Positions 8,837 through 17,257 of a stretch of 64,000 nucleotides of DNA are shown here, in pieces (the stretch's first letter is position 1; every line of letters begins with the position of its first letter). The stretch comes from JANXUR01 sp038229415 (GTDB lineage: Bacteria; Acidobacteriota; Terriglobia; Terriglobales; Acidobacteriaceae): positions 62,001 through 126,000 of the forward strand of contig JBBROM010000011.1 in NCBI GenBank assembly GCA_038229415.1, read 5' to 3'. The notes below the pieces were generated by a model, which saw only the letters and a program-made list of their open reading frames with translations, made no database searches and was not told where the DNA came from. The position numbers and the translations under genes were made by a program.

Positions 8837-9865
8837 TTGAATGCGCGAATCAAAGACGTGGCGGCCTTGGCCGGAGTCTCGACTGCCACGGTTTCGCACG
8901 TTCTGAACGAGACCCGTTTCGTAAGAGAAGAGACCAAAAAGCGGGTGCTTGAGGCGATCGGGGAGATTGGATATACACCGAACGCCAACGCGCGCAACCT
9001 CGCTTCGGGCAGCAGCCGCACCATCGGCCTCATCATCTCCGACATCACCAACCCATTCTTTCCCGACTTGGTGAAGGCGATCCAGAACCGTGCGCTCGAT
9101 CACGGCTACGAAGTCATCGTGACCAACACGGACTACGCGCCGGAACACGAGGCATCGTGCGTGCAGCGGCTGCTGGAGCTGCGCGTAAACGGCGTAATTG
9201 TGATGACGACCGAGCAGAACAACGCTGGCACCGAGCGGCTGTTGCAGAGCCGTATGCCTACCATTTTTCTTGATATCGGCGAGGCCGGGCGGCATTGTGG
9301 CATCGTTCGCGTTGACTACGAAGCTGGCATCCGCAGCGCGGTGGAGCACCTGCTGGAGCTTGGCCATCGCAATATCGCGTTTATCAACGGACCCAATGAG
9401 TTCATGTCGGCGCGCATCCGCTGCGAAGCCTTTGTGAGTGCGATGCAAAGCCGCCAAGCTGCCCTGCAAACTCAATGGCATGTTCTGGAAGGCGACTTCC
9501 GGCTGGAGAGTGGCGTGAAAGCGGTACGCCAGATTATGACCTGGAATCCGCGGCCGACCGCGATTGTAGCCGCCAGCGACTTGATGGCGCTCGGAGCGTT
9601 ATCCGAACTCAAGCATCAAGGACTGCGGTTGCCACAGGATTGTTCGTTGATTGGCTTTGATGATATTTGGCAGGCGGAACTGTCGGATCCGCCGCTTACT
9701 ACGATTGTGATTCCCCGGGCAGAGCTGGGCCGGGTTGCCGTGGAAGAGCTGCTGGCCATGACCGGGGCAGATGACGGCAAGGGCAAGAGTGTGCAGGTGG
9801 CGACGCGATTGATGATTCGGCGCTCCACTGGGCTAGTACCCAGCAGCGCGAATGGATCCGCGTAA
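8837..9865 (+). CDS. LacI-family transcriptional regulator
   Basis: A 342-residue sugar-responsive DNA-binding repressor. The start is TTG: a stop codon at 8828-8830 rules out anything further upstream, and the helix-turn-helix begins at once (IKDVAALAGVSTATVSHVLN), followed by the hinge region (YTPNANARNLASG). The rest is a periplasmic-binding-protein-like effector domain (RTIGLIISDITNPFF, ALGALSEL, LIGFDDI). The ribosome-binding site is weak, suggesting low expression. It lies between GH97 and the GH35-like gene, and the LacI-type palindromes at 6761 and 22657 are its likely operators. The effector is probably galactose or a galactoside, by context only. Confidence 0.93.
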   Translation: MNARIKDVAALAGVSTATVSHVLNETRFVREETKKRVLEAIGEIGYTPNANARNLASGSSRTIGLIISDITNPFFPDLVKAIQNRALDHGYEVIVTNTDYAPEHEASCVQRLLELRVNGVIVMTTEQNNAGTERLLQSRMPTIFLDIGEAGRHCGIVRVDYEAGIRSAVEHLLELGHRNIAFINGPNEFMSARIRCEAFVSAMQSRQAALQTQWHVLEGDFRLESGVKAVRQIMTWNPRPTAIVAASDLMALGALSELKHQGLRLPQDCSLIGFDDIWQAELSDPPLTTIVIPRAELGRVAVEELLAMTGADDGKGKSVQVATRLMIRRSTGLVPSSANGSA

Positions 9866-9936
9866 GCGGTCAAATTGTATTTTTGCATCCAGCTTTAGCG
9901 TTAAGTTTTGCGCGATTCTCTCGTGAGGTGATTCCC

Positions 9937-11550
9937 TTGACTAATCTTCGCAATGTTGTTTCCGTGTTCATTGGCGCGATCTTGCTAACTCTTGCCGCGT
10001 CTTCTGCCGCTCGTGCCGCCGAGGCTCCCAAGCTGGTGCAGAAGGATGGCCGCTACGCCTTTATGGTGGATGGCCGCCCGTATCTGATTTTGGGCGGACA
10101 GATTCATAACTCCAGCGCATGGCCTTCGGAGCTGCCGCAGGTATGGAAGTCGTTCGCCGCGCTACATGCCAATACCATCGAGGCGCCCGTGTATTGGGAG
10201 CAGATGGAGGCCCAGCCCGGCCAGTTCGATTTCAGCATTGTGGACGCGCTGGTAAAGGGCGCGCGTGAGCACAATCTTCACCTCGTGCTGCTGTGGTTTG
10301 GCACGTGGAAGAACGGCAATATGCACTACGTGCCGCAGTGGGTAAAGACGGACACCACGCGCTTCCAGCGTGTTATTAAGGCCGATGGCGAGCCGATTGA
10401 CGTGCTCTCGGCTACCTGCCGCGCCAATCTGGATGCCGACAAAGCAGCGTTCACCGCGCTGATGCGCCATCTGAAAACGGTGGATGGCGACGACCACACC
10501 GTGCTGATGCTGCAGGTGGAAAATGAGTCGGGCATTGTGGGCAGCGTGCGCGATTATTCGCCTTCGGCCAGCGCCATGTTTGCCGGGCAAGTTCCGGCTG
10601 ATTTGCTGGCGATTGTGAAGAAGCAGCCGGGCACTTGGAGCCAGGTGTTTGGCCCCGAGGCCGATGAGACGTTCCAGATGTATCACCAGGCGAAGTATGT
10701 GAATGAAATTGCCGCGGCGGGCAAGGCCGAGTTCGGCATTCCGCTGTACATCAACGTGTGGTTGAGCTATCCCCCGGCGGAGCTTCCGGAACGGCGTATG
10801 GCGATCCCCGGCATTCAGTATCCCAGTGGCGGAGCGGTGCAGAAGTATGTCGGCTTGTGGCGTGCGCTCGCGCCTTCGATTGACATGATCGGGCCTGACA
10901 TCTACGCCTCCGATACCGGATTCTTCCGCGAGGTTGCGGGCGTCTACAACCGCAAGGACAATCCGTTGTGGGTTCCGGAAACTGGCCGCAGCGATGCGTT
11001 TGGGAAGCTGGTCTTTTACGTGGTCGGAGACGGCGGCATCGGCTTTTCGCCTTTCGGCGTGGATCAGAGTGGCTGGAATATTTTGGGCGATGAGCCTTTC
11101 AAGCAACATGCCAGCAACTTCGCTCTACTGAACTCGATCAATCGTCAAGTGGCGGAACTGAACTTCGAGGGTAAGCTCAAAACTTCGGTGGAAGAGCCGG
11201 GACACGCCGAGCAGGAGCTCGACTTTGGCAACTGGCAGGCTAGTGTCAACTATGGCTTTCCGCAGAATGATGGGCGGCGTCCGCCGGGCAATGCGGACGC
11301 GCATGGCGTGGCACTAGTCGGGCAACTGGGGCCGGACGAATTTCTGGTGACCGGCGTGGACAGCAGCGTCAGCTTCCACGCGCCGGGCCACTTGCCCGGA
11401 CTGCGCATGCAGATTCTCTCGGCGGAAGAAGGTTCGTACGAGAATGGCGTGTGGAAGACGGTGCGACTGTGGAACGGCGACGAGACGGATCGTGGGCTGA
11501 GCTTCCATCAGGAAGGGACTGTGGTGCGGGTGAAGTTAGGGCGGTTCTAG
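9937..11550 (+). CDS. GH35-like beta-galactosidase with DUF5597-type C-terminus
   Basis: An exported TIM-barrel hydrolase of about 537 residues. I place the start at TTG 9937 because GAGGTG lies six bases before it; the frame also opens at TTG 9883 without a ribosome-binding site. A signal peptide (VFIGAILLTLAASSAARAA) follows. The barrel shows LILGGQIHNSSAW and IEAPVYWEQME at the N-terminus, an acid/base Glu in LQVENESG and a nucleophile candidate Glu in WVPETGRS. A C-terminal beta-rich part (about residue 390 on) matches the DUF5597 type found in GH35/GH42-like proteins. It would remove beta-galactosyl ends from plant glycans. It follows the LacI gene after 71 bases and is probably part of the same unit. 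Confidence 0.82.
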   Translation: MTNLRNVVSVFIGAILLTLAASSAARAAEAPKLVQKDGRYAFMVDGRPYLILGGQIHNSSAWPSELPQVWKSFAALHANTIEAPVYWEQMEAQPGQFDFSIVDALVKGAREHNLHLVLLWFGTWKNGNMHYVPQWVKTDTTRFQRVIKADGEPIDVLSATCRANLDADKAAFTALMRHLKTVDGDDHTVLMLQVENESGIVGSVRDYSPSASAMFAGQVPADLLAIVKKQPGTWSQVFGPEADETFQMYHQAKYVNEIAAAGKAEFGIPLYINVWLSYPPAELPERRMAIPGIQYPSGGAVQKYVGLWRALAPSIDMIGPDIYASDTGFFREVAGVYNRKDNPLWVPETGRSDAFGKLVFYVVGDGGIGFSPFGVDQSGWNILGDEPFKQHASNFALLNSINRQVAELNFEGKLKTSVEEPGHAEQELDFGNWQASVNYGFPQNDGRRPPGNADAHGVALVGQLGPDEFLVTGVDSSVSFHAPGHLPGLRMQILSAEEGSYENGVWKTVRLWNGDETDRGLSFHQEGTVVRVKLGRF

Positions 11551-11561
11551 CCTTGACCTCA

Positions 11562-13094
11562 ATGTGGCGGTTAAGGAAATTTCTTGTATTGGCGTGGATA
11601 GCTTTGTCGGCGGCGAGTGCGACTCAAGCTGCGCCGCTCCCGCCGACTCATGTTGACGACTTCAGGGGACGACCGCGCGTTGTTGTGATTAGTGATATCG
11701 GCAACGAGCCAGACGACCAGATGTCTATGGTTCGTTTCTTGATGTACTCCAACGAATTCGACGTTGAGGGCCTGATTGCCGCCACATCCACGTGGCAGAG
11801 GAAGAGTAATCATACGGAAACCATCCATAAGTTAGTCCAGACCTATGGACTGGTGCGTCCTAACTTACTATTACATGCGCATGGCTGGCCGCGCGCCGAG
11901 GATCTGGATCGTATGGTATTCACCGGCCAGCCCAGTTACGGAGTCGCTGCGGTTGGCCCTGACAAGATGTCGCCCGGCGCGGAGGCTATTATCCGGGCAG
12001 CAGATAAGGCGGACAGCCGACCACTCTGGATTTGTATATGGGGCGGAGCAAATACTCTGGCGCAGGCTCTACTGCATGTGCGCGAAACCAGAACGCCTCT
12101 TGAAGTCGAGCGCTTTGTGGAGAAGCTAAGGGTCTACTCCATCTCCGATCAGGACGACGCCGGGCCTTGGATTCGGCGTGAGTTTCCTGACCTGTTCTAT
12201 ATCGTTCAACCTACTACGCAAGCTGGCGACGAATACTACTACTCGACTTGGACCGGGATTAGTGGTGATATTTACTACCGCAATGGGGCGGGCGCAGACT
12301 CCACGACAATTACCAATGAGTGGCTGGACGCGAACATCCGCAGCAAAGGCCCGCTGGGTAAGGTCTACCCCAAGTTTGCCTACATCATGGAAGGCGATAC
12401 GCCTTCTTTTCTGGGATTGATTGACAATGGTCTCAACTCCTATCGCAGGCCGGATTGGGGTGGTTGGGGCGGACGCTATCTCTACCGTCAACCTCGCGGA
12501 GAGACGCATCCGATTTGGACGCAGGGCGGCGACTTATTTTCTCGCGTGACCTCGCAAGATACAGTCGCGGGAAGCGACGGCAAACTCTACACCTCGGACC
12601 AGGCGACCATCTGGCGCTGGCGTGAAGCGTTTCAGAATAATTTCGCTGCGCGCATGGACTGGACCATCAAGGACTATCACCAGGCCAATCACAATCCTGT
12701 GCTGGAGGTGAATGGGCAACCGGGAACGGCCGTTATTGAAGTGGACGCCGAAGTCGGGAAGCCAGTCTTATTAGACGCCAGCCACAGCGTGGATCCCGAT
12801 GGCCAGAATCTGCATTTTTCATGGTTCCACTATGCGGAGGCGGGCGCGGCAGATGCAAATCTGGCCGCAATCACCATTACTGGCGCCGATACTGCAAGGG
12901 CCACGGTGACGGCGACTGCAGTCTGCCGTCCCAAGTGGTTGCCAGCCACGGCCTCGTGTTCCGGGGACGGAACAGCACATATCATCCTCGCGGTAACGGA
13001 CGATGGCACCCCTCAACTGACTTCGTATCGGCGAATCATTCTGCGGGTGCGAGCCGCTCCAGTTCACGCGCCCGAGGGATTGCCAGTTCCTTAG
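11562..13094 (+). CDS. DUF1593 (nucleoside-hydrolase-like, Sde182-type) secreted protein
   Basis: A 510-residue exported protein. The signal peptide is MWRLRKFLVLAWIALSAASA, with likely cleavage after TQA. The N-terminal domain carries VVVISDIGNEPDDQMSMVRF, the acidic calcium-binding-type motif shared by nucleoside hydrolases and DUF1593. A C-terminal Ig-like domain (about residue 400 on: PVLLDASHSVDPDGQNLHFSW) resembles the one in cellulose-binding Sde182. It starts 11 bases after the GH35-like gene; TTG 11553 is an alternative start. Such genes are often found in plant-polysaccharide loci, but the substrate is unknown. Confidence 0.82.
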   Translation: MWRLRKFLVLAWIALSAASATQAAPLPPTHVDDFRGRPRVVVISDIGNEPDDQMSMVRFLMYSNEFDVEGLIAATSTWQRKSNHTETIHKLVQTYGLVRPNLLLHAHGWPRAEDLDRMVFTGQPSYGVAAVGPDKMSPGAEAIIRAADKADSRPLWICIWGGANTLAQALLHVRETRTPLEVERFVEKLRVYSISDQDDAGPWIRREFPDLFYIVQPTTQAGDEYYYSTWTGISGDIYYRNGAGADSTTITNEWLDANIRSKGPLGKVYPKFAYIMEGDTPSFLGLIDNGLNSYRRPDWGGWGGRYLYRQPRGETHPIWTQGGDLFSRVTSQDTVAGSDGKLYTSDQATIWRWREAFQNNFAARMDWTIKDYHQANHNPVLEVNGQPGTAVIEVDAEVGKPVLLDASHSVDPDGQNLHFSWFHYAEAGAADANLAAITITGADTARATVTATAVCRPKWLPATASCSGDGTAHIILAVTDDGTPQLTSYRRIILRVRAAPVHAPEGLPVP

Positions 13095-13209
13095 CCGGTA
13101 TGAGAGCCTGCCCACCCGCCATTTCCAGCCACGAAATATGGGCTGAAAATCCGCAAAATCTCTTCCCTCCAACGTACTTTTGATGTAGTGTTCTGAAGGA
13201 GTGAATAGA

Positions 13210-13872
13210 TTGACTTTGGCCAACATACCGAAACAAGCTTTTGATCCGATCCAGTTCCTTGCCACGATTGGAGTGGGCAGGCGGATTGTCTCGATCAAGA
13301 AAAAAGCGGCGATCTTTTCTCAGGGTGACGACTGCGATGCCATCTTTTATATCCAAGAGGGCATGGTTCGCTTAGCGGTAATTTCTGAAGGCGGCAAAGA
13401 GGCCACAATCGGCATGCTCGGAAGCGGCGATTTTTTTGGCGAAGGCACCCTTGCCGGTCAGCGTCTGCGCATGGGATATGCCATAGCGCATACCAAATGC
13501 ACCCTGCTGCGCATTGAGCGCAAGGCCATGCTGGAGGTGCTTCGCGACGAACAGAACTTTTCGGATATGTTCATCGAACATCTGTTGACGCAGAATATCC
13601 GCTACCAGGAAGACCTGATTGATCAGCTCTTCAACTCCAGTGAGAAGCGGCTGGCCCGTGTGCTGCTTCTGTTCGCTGGCTTCGGCAAAGAGGGCATTCC
13701 GGCGATCACGCGAATTCCTAAAATCAGCCAGGCAACGCTGGCGGAGATGGTGGGCACCACCCGGTCAAGAATCAGCTTTTTCATGAACAAATTCAGGAAG
13801 CTTGGCTTTATTGACTATAACGGCCGACTTGAGGTTCATAGTTCGCTGCTCAGCGTGGTTCTCCACGATTAA
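13210..13872 (+). CDS. Crp/Fnr-family transcriptional regulator
   Basis: About 220 residues. The N-terminal cyclic-nucleotide-binding-like beta-barrel (AIFSQGDDCDAIFYIQEG, GSGDFFGEG) is followed by a long dimerisation helix and a C-terminal winged helix (ISQATLAEMVGTTRSRISFF). No cysteine cluster for an Fnr-type iron-sulfur centre is visible. TTG 13210 is preferred over GTG 13201 because GAAGGAG ends eight bases before the TTG but touches the GTG. It stands alone after the carbohydrate cluster. Target and ligand cannot be told from the sequence. Confidence 0.9.
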   Translation: MTLANIPKQAFDPIQFLATIGVGRRIVSIKKKAAIFSQGDDCDAIFYIQEGMVRLAVISEGGKEATIGMLGSGDFFGEGTLAGQRLRMGYAIAHTKCTLLRIERKAMLEVLRDEQNFSDMFIEHLLTQNIRYQEDLIDQLFNSSEKRLARVLLLFAGFGKEGIPAITRIPKISQATLAEMVGTTRSRISFFMNKFRKLGFIDYNGRLEVHSSLLSVVLHD

Positions 13873-14070
13873 ACGTGTTTTAGCCTGGCAGCATAATCGG
13901 TTCTAAATCTTCCCTTGGCTTCCCTCCCCTAACAATTGAAAAGCTCGCTACGTGGGATCACCTGGTGTGTTAGGGTGTCGTTGGGGTTATCTCGCCTCTT
14001 TCAGGTCCTTTGAGCTAAGGCAGTCCATCTGAAGTTCTTCCCCCCTAGCCTTTTCTTTGAAAGGGCACCC

Positions 14071-14253
14071 ATGCTTGCAAAAGCTTTACTGCGGGAATCC
14101 GACCAGCTCAAGGTCATCAGCCAAAATCTGGAACTGCTTGCGGAAAAACACCCGACGGCCACGGAGGCTCTGCTTACCATCGGCAGTTCCGTCCGGAATA
14201 CGGCCACGTTATTGGAAGTCTACGTAGCCACTAAATTGCCACTTCCTGCCTGA
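14071..14253 (+). CDS. Small unknown protein, 60 aa
   Basis: A short, mostly helical protein (LLRESDQLKVISQNLELLAE, then TEALLTIGSSVRNTATLLEV) with no membrane segment. A GAAAGGG ribosome-binding site lies five bases before the ATG, which supports a real gene. It is 198 bases downstream of the Crp/Fnr gene; the bases between hold no other feature I can support. Function unknown. Confidence 0.55.
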   Translation: MLAKALLRESDQLKVISQNLELLAEKHPTATEALLTIGSSVRNTATLLEVYVATKLPLPA

Positions 14254-14335
14254 ATAGAAACTGCCTTTAGATCGTTCGCCTGTTACCGGCAGGTTAGTTT
14301 GAATGCTGGCGTGGAATCCGGTCGCTAAATTTCCC

Positions 14336-14644
14336 CTATTGGGCCGGTTCAGCTTGCAGGTAAATTCGCCTTAGCCAAAGCTGGGGCACCCGTACACGAC
14401 TGTCGTCGTCCCACTTAACCAGAGCATCCTCTTCGTTTGACCGCTCGACTGTTCCGGATTTGCCTGTGGGTTTCCCGAAGTTGCCCAGACCCTCGACTCG
14501 ATCCCCAGGCTTTAGTTTTTCATCGTGATCCTGTGGCTCGGCGAGGCGGGGCCGCTTGGCCCGGTCTGAGTCCAGCCGATCTCCGATGTATGACAGGGGC
14601 GGCTGAAGTGCCTTGGGCAGCTTGAAGATCTTTTTGATATTCAT
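14336..14644 (-). CDS. Small unknown protein, possible KOW/SH3-like C-terminus
   Basis: A 102-residue soluble, charged protein. The C-terminal half (KLKPGDRVEGLGNFGKPTG then GTVERSNEEDALVKWDDDSR) reads like a small SH3/KOW-type beta-barrel, in which a PGD turn and a VKWDD strand are common; this is a weak resemblance. The N-terminus is basic (MNIKKIFKLPKAL). It converges on the preceding 60-aa gene. Function unknown. Confidence 0.55.
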   Translation of the reverse strand: MNIKKIFKLPKALQPPLSYIGDRLDSDRAKRPRLAEPQDHDEKLKPGDRVEGLGNFGKPTGKSGTVERSNEEDALVKWDDDSRVRVPQLWLRRIYLQAEPAQ

Positions 14645-14805
14645 AAATTAGGCATGGCCTTGGCTAGGATCAAACAGTGCGCAAACCTTTTACATGAGCT
14701 TCCGCATTCTCTAATTTTCAAAATATAGGCTTGGATGTATGCCTTCGACTGGTCTGTATTGCTCGGAAAAGTTATTGCATGCGGGGAGGGACTGCGTAGG
14801 GCGTC

Positions 14806-16032
14806 CTACGCCATCCACGACAGCAACTGGCTGATGTCTCCAGCGGAGGTAGAGGCTGTGCCCATGGAGAGCGACGGGGCGATGGCGACGGCGGTGTTGT
14901 GCGCTTCGAACCAGACGAGGAAGGACGAGCGCTCGGCTCCGGGCAGGCGCTGCTGGTTGAGCCAGTTGTAGTAGGCGCCCATGTCGCCATCCACGAGCGA
15001 ACCGAGGGGATCGAGTTCGGTGGGCTCTTGCGACTTCGCGCCCGAGAGCAGCTCGCTCATGGGCTTTTGCCGCTGCCGGGGAGCGAAGCGCACCAGCATA
15101 GTGAGGGGCTGGGCGCGGCGCAGGGCTTCGCGGGCGGCCCATTGGGTAAAGCTGGTGCTGAAAATCTGTGTTCCCGAGCCTTCGGTGAGCAGCTTGACCT
15201 GGAAGCGGTCGAGGGTCTCGTCGGTTTCGCCTCCGTTTTTGGTTAGGCCGAGGTCGGCGGGGCGCAACTGCGCCATGTGGGTGCGCAGAGCTTCCGGCCC
15301 CATGCCGGGCTTTTGGGTATCGGAGCCGATCTTTTGCAGCAGGGAGGAGCGGGCTGGCTCCAGCGCTCCATAGGAGACGCAAGTGATCGCGGGATCGTGC
15401 TCCGCCGCCTGACCACCGTCTATGTACCAATGGGCGTAAGGCTCCGGATGCGCCTTGGCCCGGGCGGCAACCGCTGCCAGCAACTGCGCCAAGCCATTTT
15501 CTGGCTTGATGTGGTTGAAATAGACGCCGTGAGGCCGCAATTTGCGGAATAAAGGCCCCTCGTAGGCCTCGACGCCCTGTCCGACGACTGCGATGCCCAG
15601 CCGGGGCACAGCAGGCGTTTCTAGGGGCACTGCGGCGCGAAGGCGGGCGGCATAATCCATGGCAGCGGTGCGGAAAGCGTCCTGCTGATGGGTCGTCCAG
15701 AGGTGGGAGGAGAGCTGTTCGACGTAAAGTGCAGGCTGGTTGACCCAATCGAGAGTTTCGAGCTCGGACGACAGCGCAATCTGCTCGAACCCGCTCATCC
15801 ACTCTTTGAGTTGCTCGGGCTTCAGGGAAAGCGAGCGCAGGTGGGCCAGTTCGCCTGCCAGCGCCTTGCGCTCGGCGGGGAACTTGTAATCGTAGTCAAT
15901 GGCCTCGCGCAGCAGGCTGGGCAGCAGGCTCAGCGGCAGCCGTTGCAGGGTGGCGAGGTAGTCCGTTGCCAGCTTGCGGGCTTCGGGCGGATACGCCTTG
16001 AACAGCTCTGGCTTGAGGTCACTTGGGCGCAT
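14806..16032 (-). CDS. Unknown protein, third gene of TPR/phosphatase-like operon
   Basis: A 408-residue protein with no signal peptide or membrane segment. The frame runs back to 16182, but that part overlaps the preceding gene; ATG 16032 starts two bases after the neighbour's stop and begins MRPSDLKPELFKAYPPEAR. Visible features are an alpha-helical N-terminal third, then a mixed region with GIAVVGQGVEAYEGPLF, HWYIDGGQA and a Trp-rich stretch (FTQWAAREAL, AYYNWLNQQRLPGAERS). I do not recognise the family. Tight linkage to the alkaline-phosphatase-superfamily gene suggests a shared process. Confidence 0.7.
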   Translation of the reverse strand: MRPSDLKPELFKAYPPEARKLATDYLATLQRLPLSLLPSLLREAIDYDYKFPAERKALAGELAHLRSLSLKPEQLKEWMSGFEQIALSSELETLDWVNQPALYVEQLSSHLWTTHQQDAFRTAAMDYAARLRAAVPLETPAVPRLGIAVVGQGVEAYEGPLFRKLRPHGVYFNHIKPENGLAQLLAAVAARAKAHPEPYAHWYIDGGQAAEHDPAITCVSYGALEPARSSLLQKIGSDTQKPGMGPEALRTHMAQLRPADLGLTKNGGETDETLDRFQVKLLTEGSGTQIFSTSFTQWAAREALRRAQPLTMLVRFAPRQRQKPMSELLSGAKSQEPTELDPLGSLVDGDMGAYYNWLNQQRLPGAERSSFLVWFEAHNTAVAIAPSLSMGTASTSAGDISQLLSWMA

Positions 16033-16034
16033 GG

Positions 16035-17240
16035 CTACGCGAGCTCCTGGATCGGTTTGCCCTGGGAGTGCGAGGCCGAAAAATTGAGCATGGAGCCGAT
16101 GGTGGGCACGAGATCCGTGGAATCCACCGGGCGGTCGTACACAACGCCTTCGCGAACCCCGGCACCGAGCGCCATCATCCACGTGGTGCGAGAGAGTGGG
16201 CCGCCGGTGCGATGATGCTGGAATCCGTTGCCGCCAGCATCTTCATCGGCATCGCGGCCAAAGTCGGGCAGAATGAACAGCGTGGTATTGCCTGCGTACT
16301 CGGGCTCGCTCTGGATCATCTTCCACACGTCGGCACACAAGCGGTCGGTGCGGCGGATGCCGTCAATGTAGAGGGAGTAAGCGCCTGCGTGAGCGATGTC
16401 AATGTCGTGCATGGTGATCCACAGCAGGCTGGGCGCGACCTGTCGCATCAACTGGCGCACGATGTACACCGAGAGTTCGTCGGGACTGGAAAGCGTGAGG
16501 GCATGTGCCTTGAAGTCGTCCACGGAAAGCTTGAGCATGCGGTCGAGCTGTTGCAGCTCGAACTCGCCACCCTTCAGCTCGGGCACCTGGAAAGGCGTTT
16601 CGTAGTTGTCGCGCAGCAGATGTTCGAGTTGATCATGGCCGCTAGACATCGCGGCGGAGAGCAGATGCTTCGGCAGCACGACGGTCGCTCCGAGCCCAGG
16701 GCCGTAGGCCGCATTGCTGCTTTCGCCGATGCGGTTGAATCCGTTGCTGGGCGCGACGACGAACGCGTCGGACGCCGGGCGGTTGAGCTGCTTGCGGTAA
16801 TACTCGAACGCGGTGGGATGCTCGGGCGGAAGCGAGGCGAAGTTGTTGACGGTTTCATACACGCCAGTGGCAAGGCTCGCGGTGGCTACATAGTGGCCGA
16901 GGATGCCGCGGTTCACCACTTGGGTGAAGAAGCTCGACTGCGGAATCAGCTCACCCATCAGGTGCGGAATGTATTCCTGGCCTTCGGGGGCGATCGTCTC
17001 CTGATCGCGCGCTCCGCCGCCAAAGGTGATGACGACGATTTTGCGCTTCTTGCGCGAAGGCGCGGCAAACGCTCGGGCTCCGGAACTGAGCAGAGCACCA
17101 CCGATGGCAAGCCCAGCCGCGTCGCGCAGAAACTCGCGGCGATTGTAGGCAAGCTGCCGCACAAACTCACGAGGCGAGGTTGCCCGTGCGGCGGCGAGGC
17201 TTAAATCGGATTGTGAGAGTCTGGACTTCATTGCTGTCAA
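16035..17240 (-). CDS. Tat-exported alkaline-phosphatase/sulfatase-superfamily protein
   Basis: A 401-residue protein with a twin-arginine signal (NRREFLRDAAGLAIGGALL) at about residues 33-52. After it comes KIVVITFGGGARDQETI, the position of the first metal strand in this superfamily, then MHDIDIAHAGAY and FILPDFGRDADEDAGG with HHRTGG, matching the later metal-binding Asp/His sets. The usual Ser/Cys/Thr nucleophile just after the first strand is not evident, so the catalytic type is unclear. ATG 17231 is an alternative start. It is the middle gene of a three-gene operon, 17 bases after the TPR gene and two bases before the next. Confidence 0.75.
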   Translation of the reverse strand: MTAMKSRLSQSDLSLAAARATSPREFVRQLAYNRREFLRDAAGLAIGGALLSSGARAFAAPSRKKRKIVVITFGGGARDQETIAPEGQEYIPHLMGELIPQSSFFTQVVNRGILGHYVATASLATGVYETVNNFASLPPEHPTAFEYYRKQLNRPASDAFVVAPSNGFNRIGESSNAAYGPGLGATVVLPKHLLSAAMSSGHDQLEHLLRDNYETPFQVPELKGGEFELQQLDRMLKLSVDDFKAHALTLSSPDELSVYIVRQLMRQVAPSLLWITMHDIDIAHAGAYSLYIDGIRRTDRLCADVWKMIQSEPEYAGNTTLFILPDFGRDADEDAGGNGFQHHRTGGPLSRTTWMMALGAGVREGVVYDRPVDSTDLVPTIGSMLNFSASHSQGKPIQELA

Positions 17241-17257
17241 ACGCCTACCGAAACCGG

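Noticed and set aside
14711..15802. 363-residue minus-strand open frame inside the 14806-16032 gene
   Set aside because: Its composition is Arg/Pro/His-rich, typical of an out-of-frame reading of GC-rich DNA, and it overlaps a gene with a better start and normal composition.
16023..17204. 393-residue plus-strand open frame opposite the Tat phosphatase-like gene
   Set aside because: It is antisense to a gene with a clear Tat signal and metal-binding motifs, and has no ribosome-binding site or recognisable domain.
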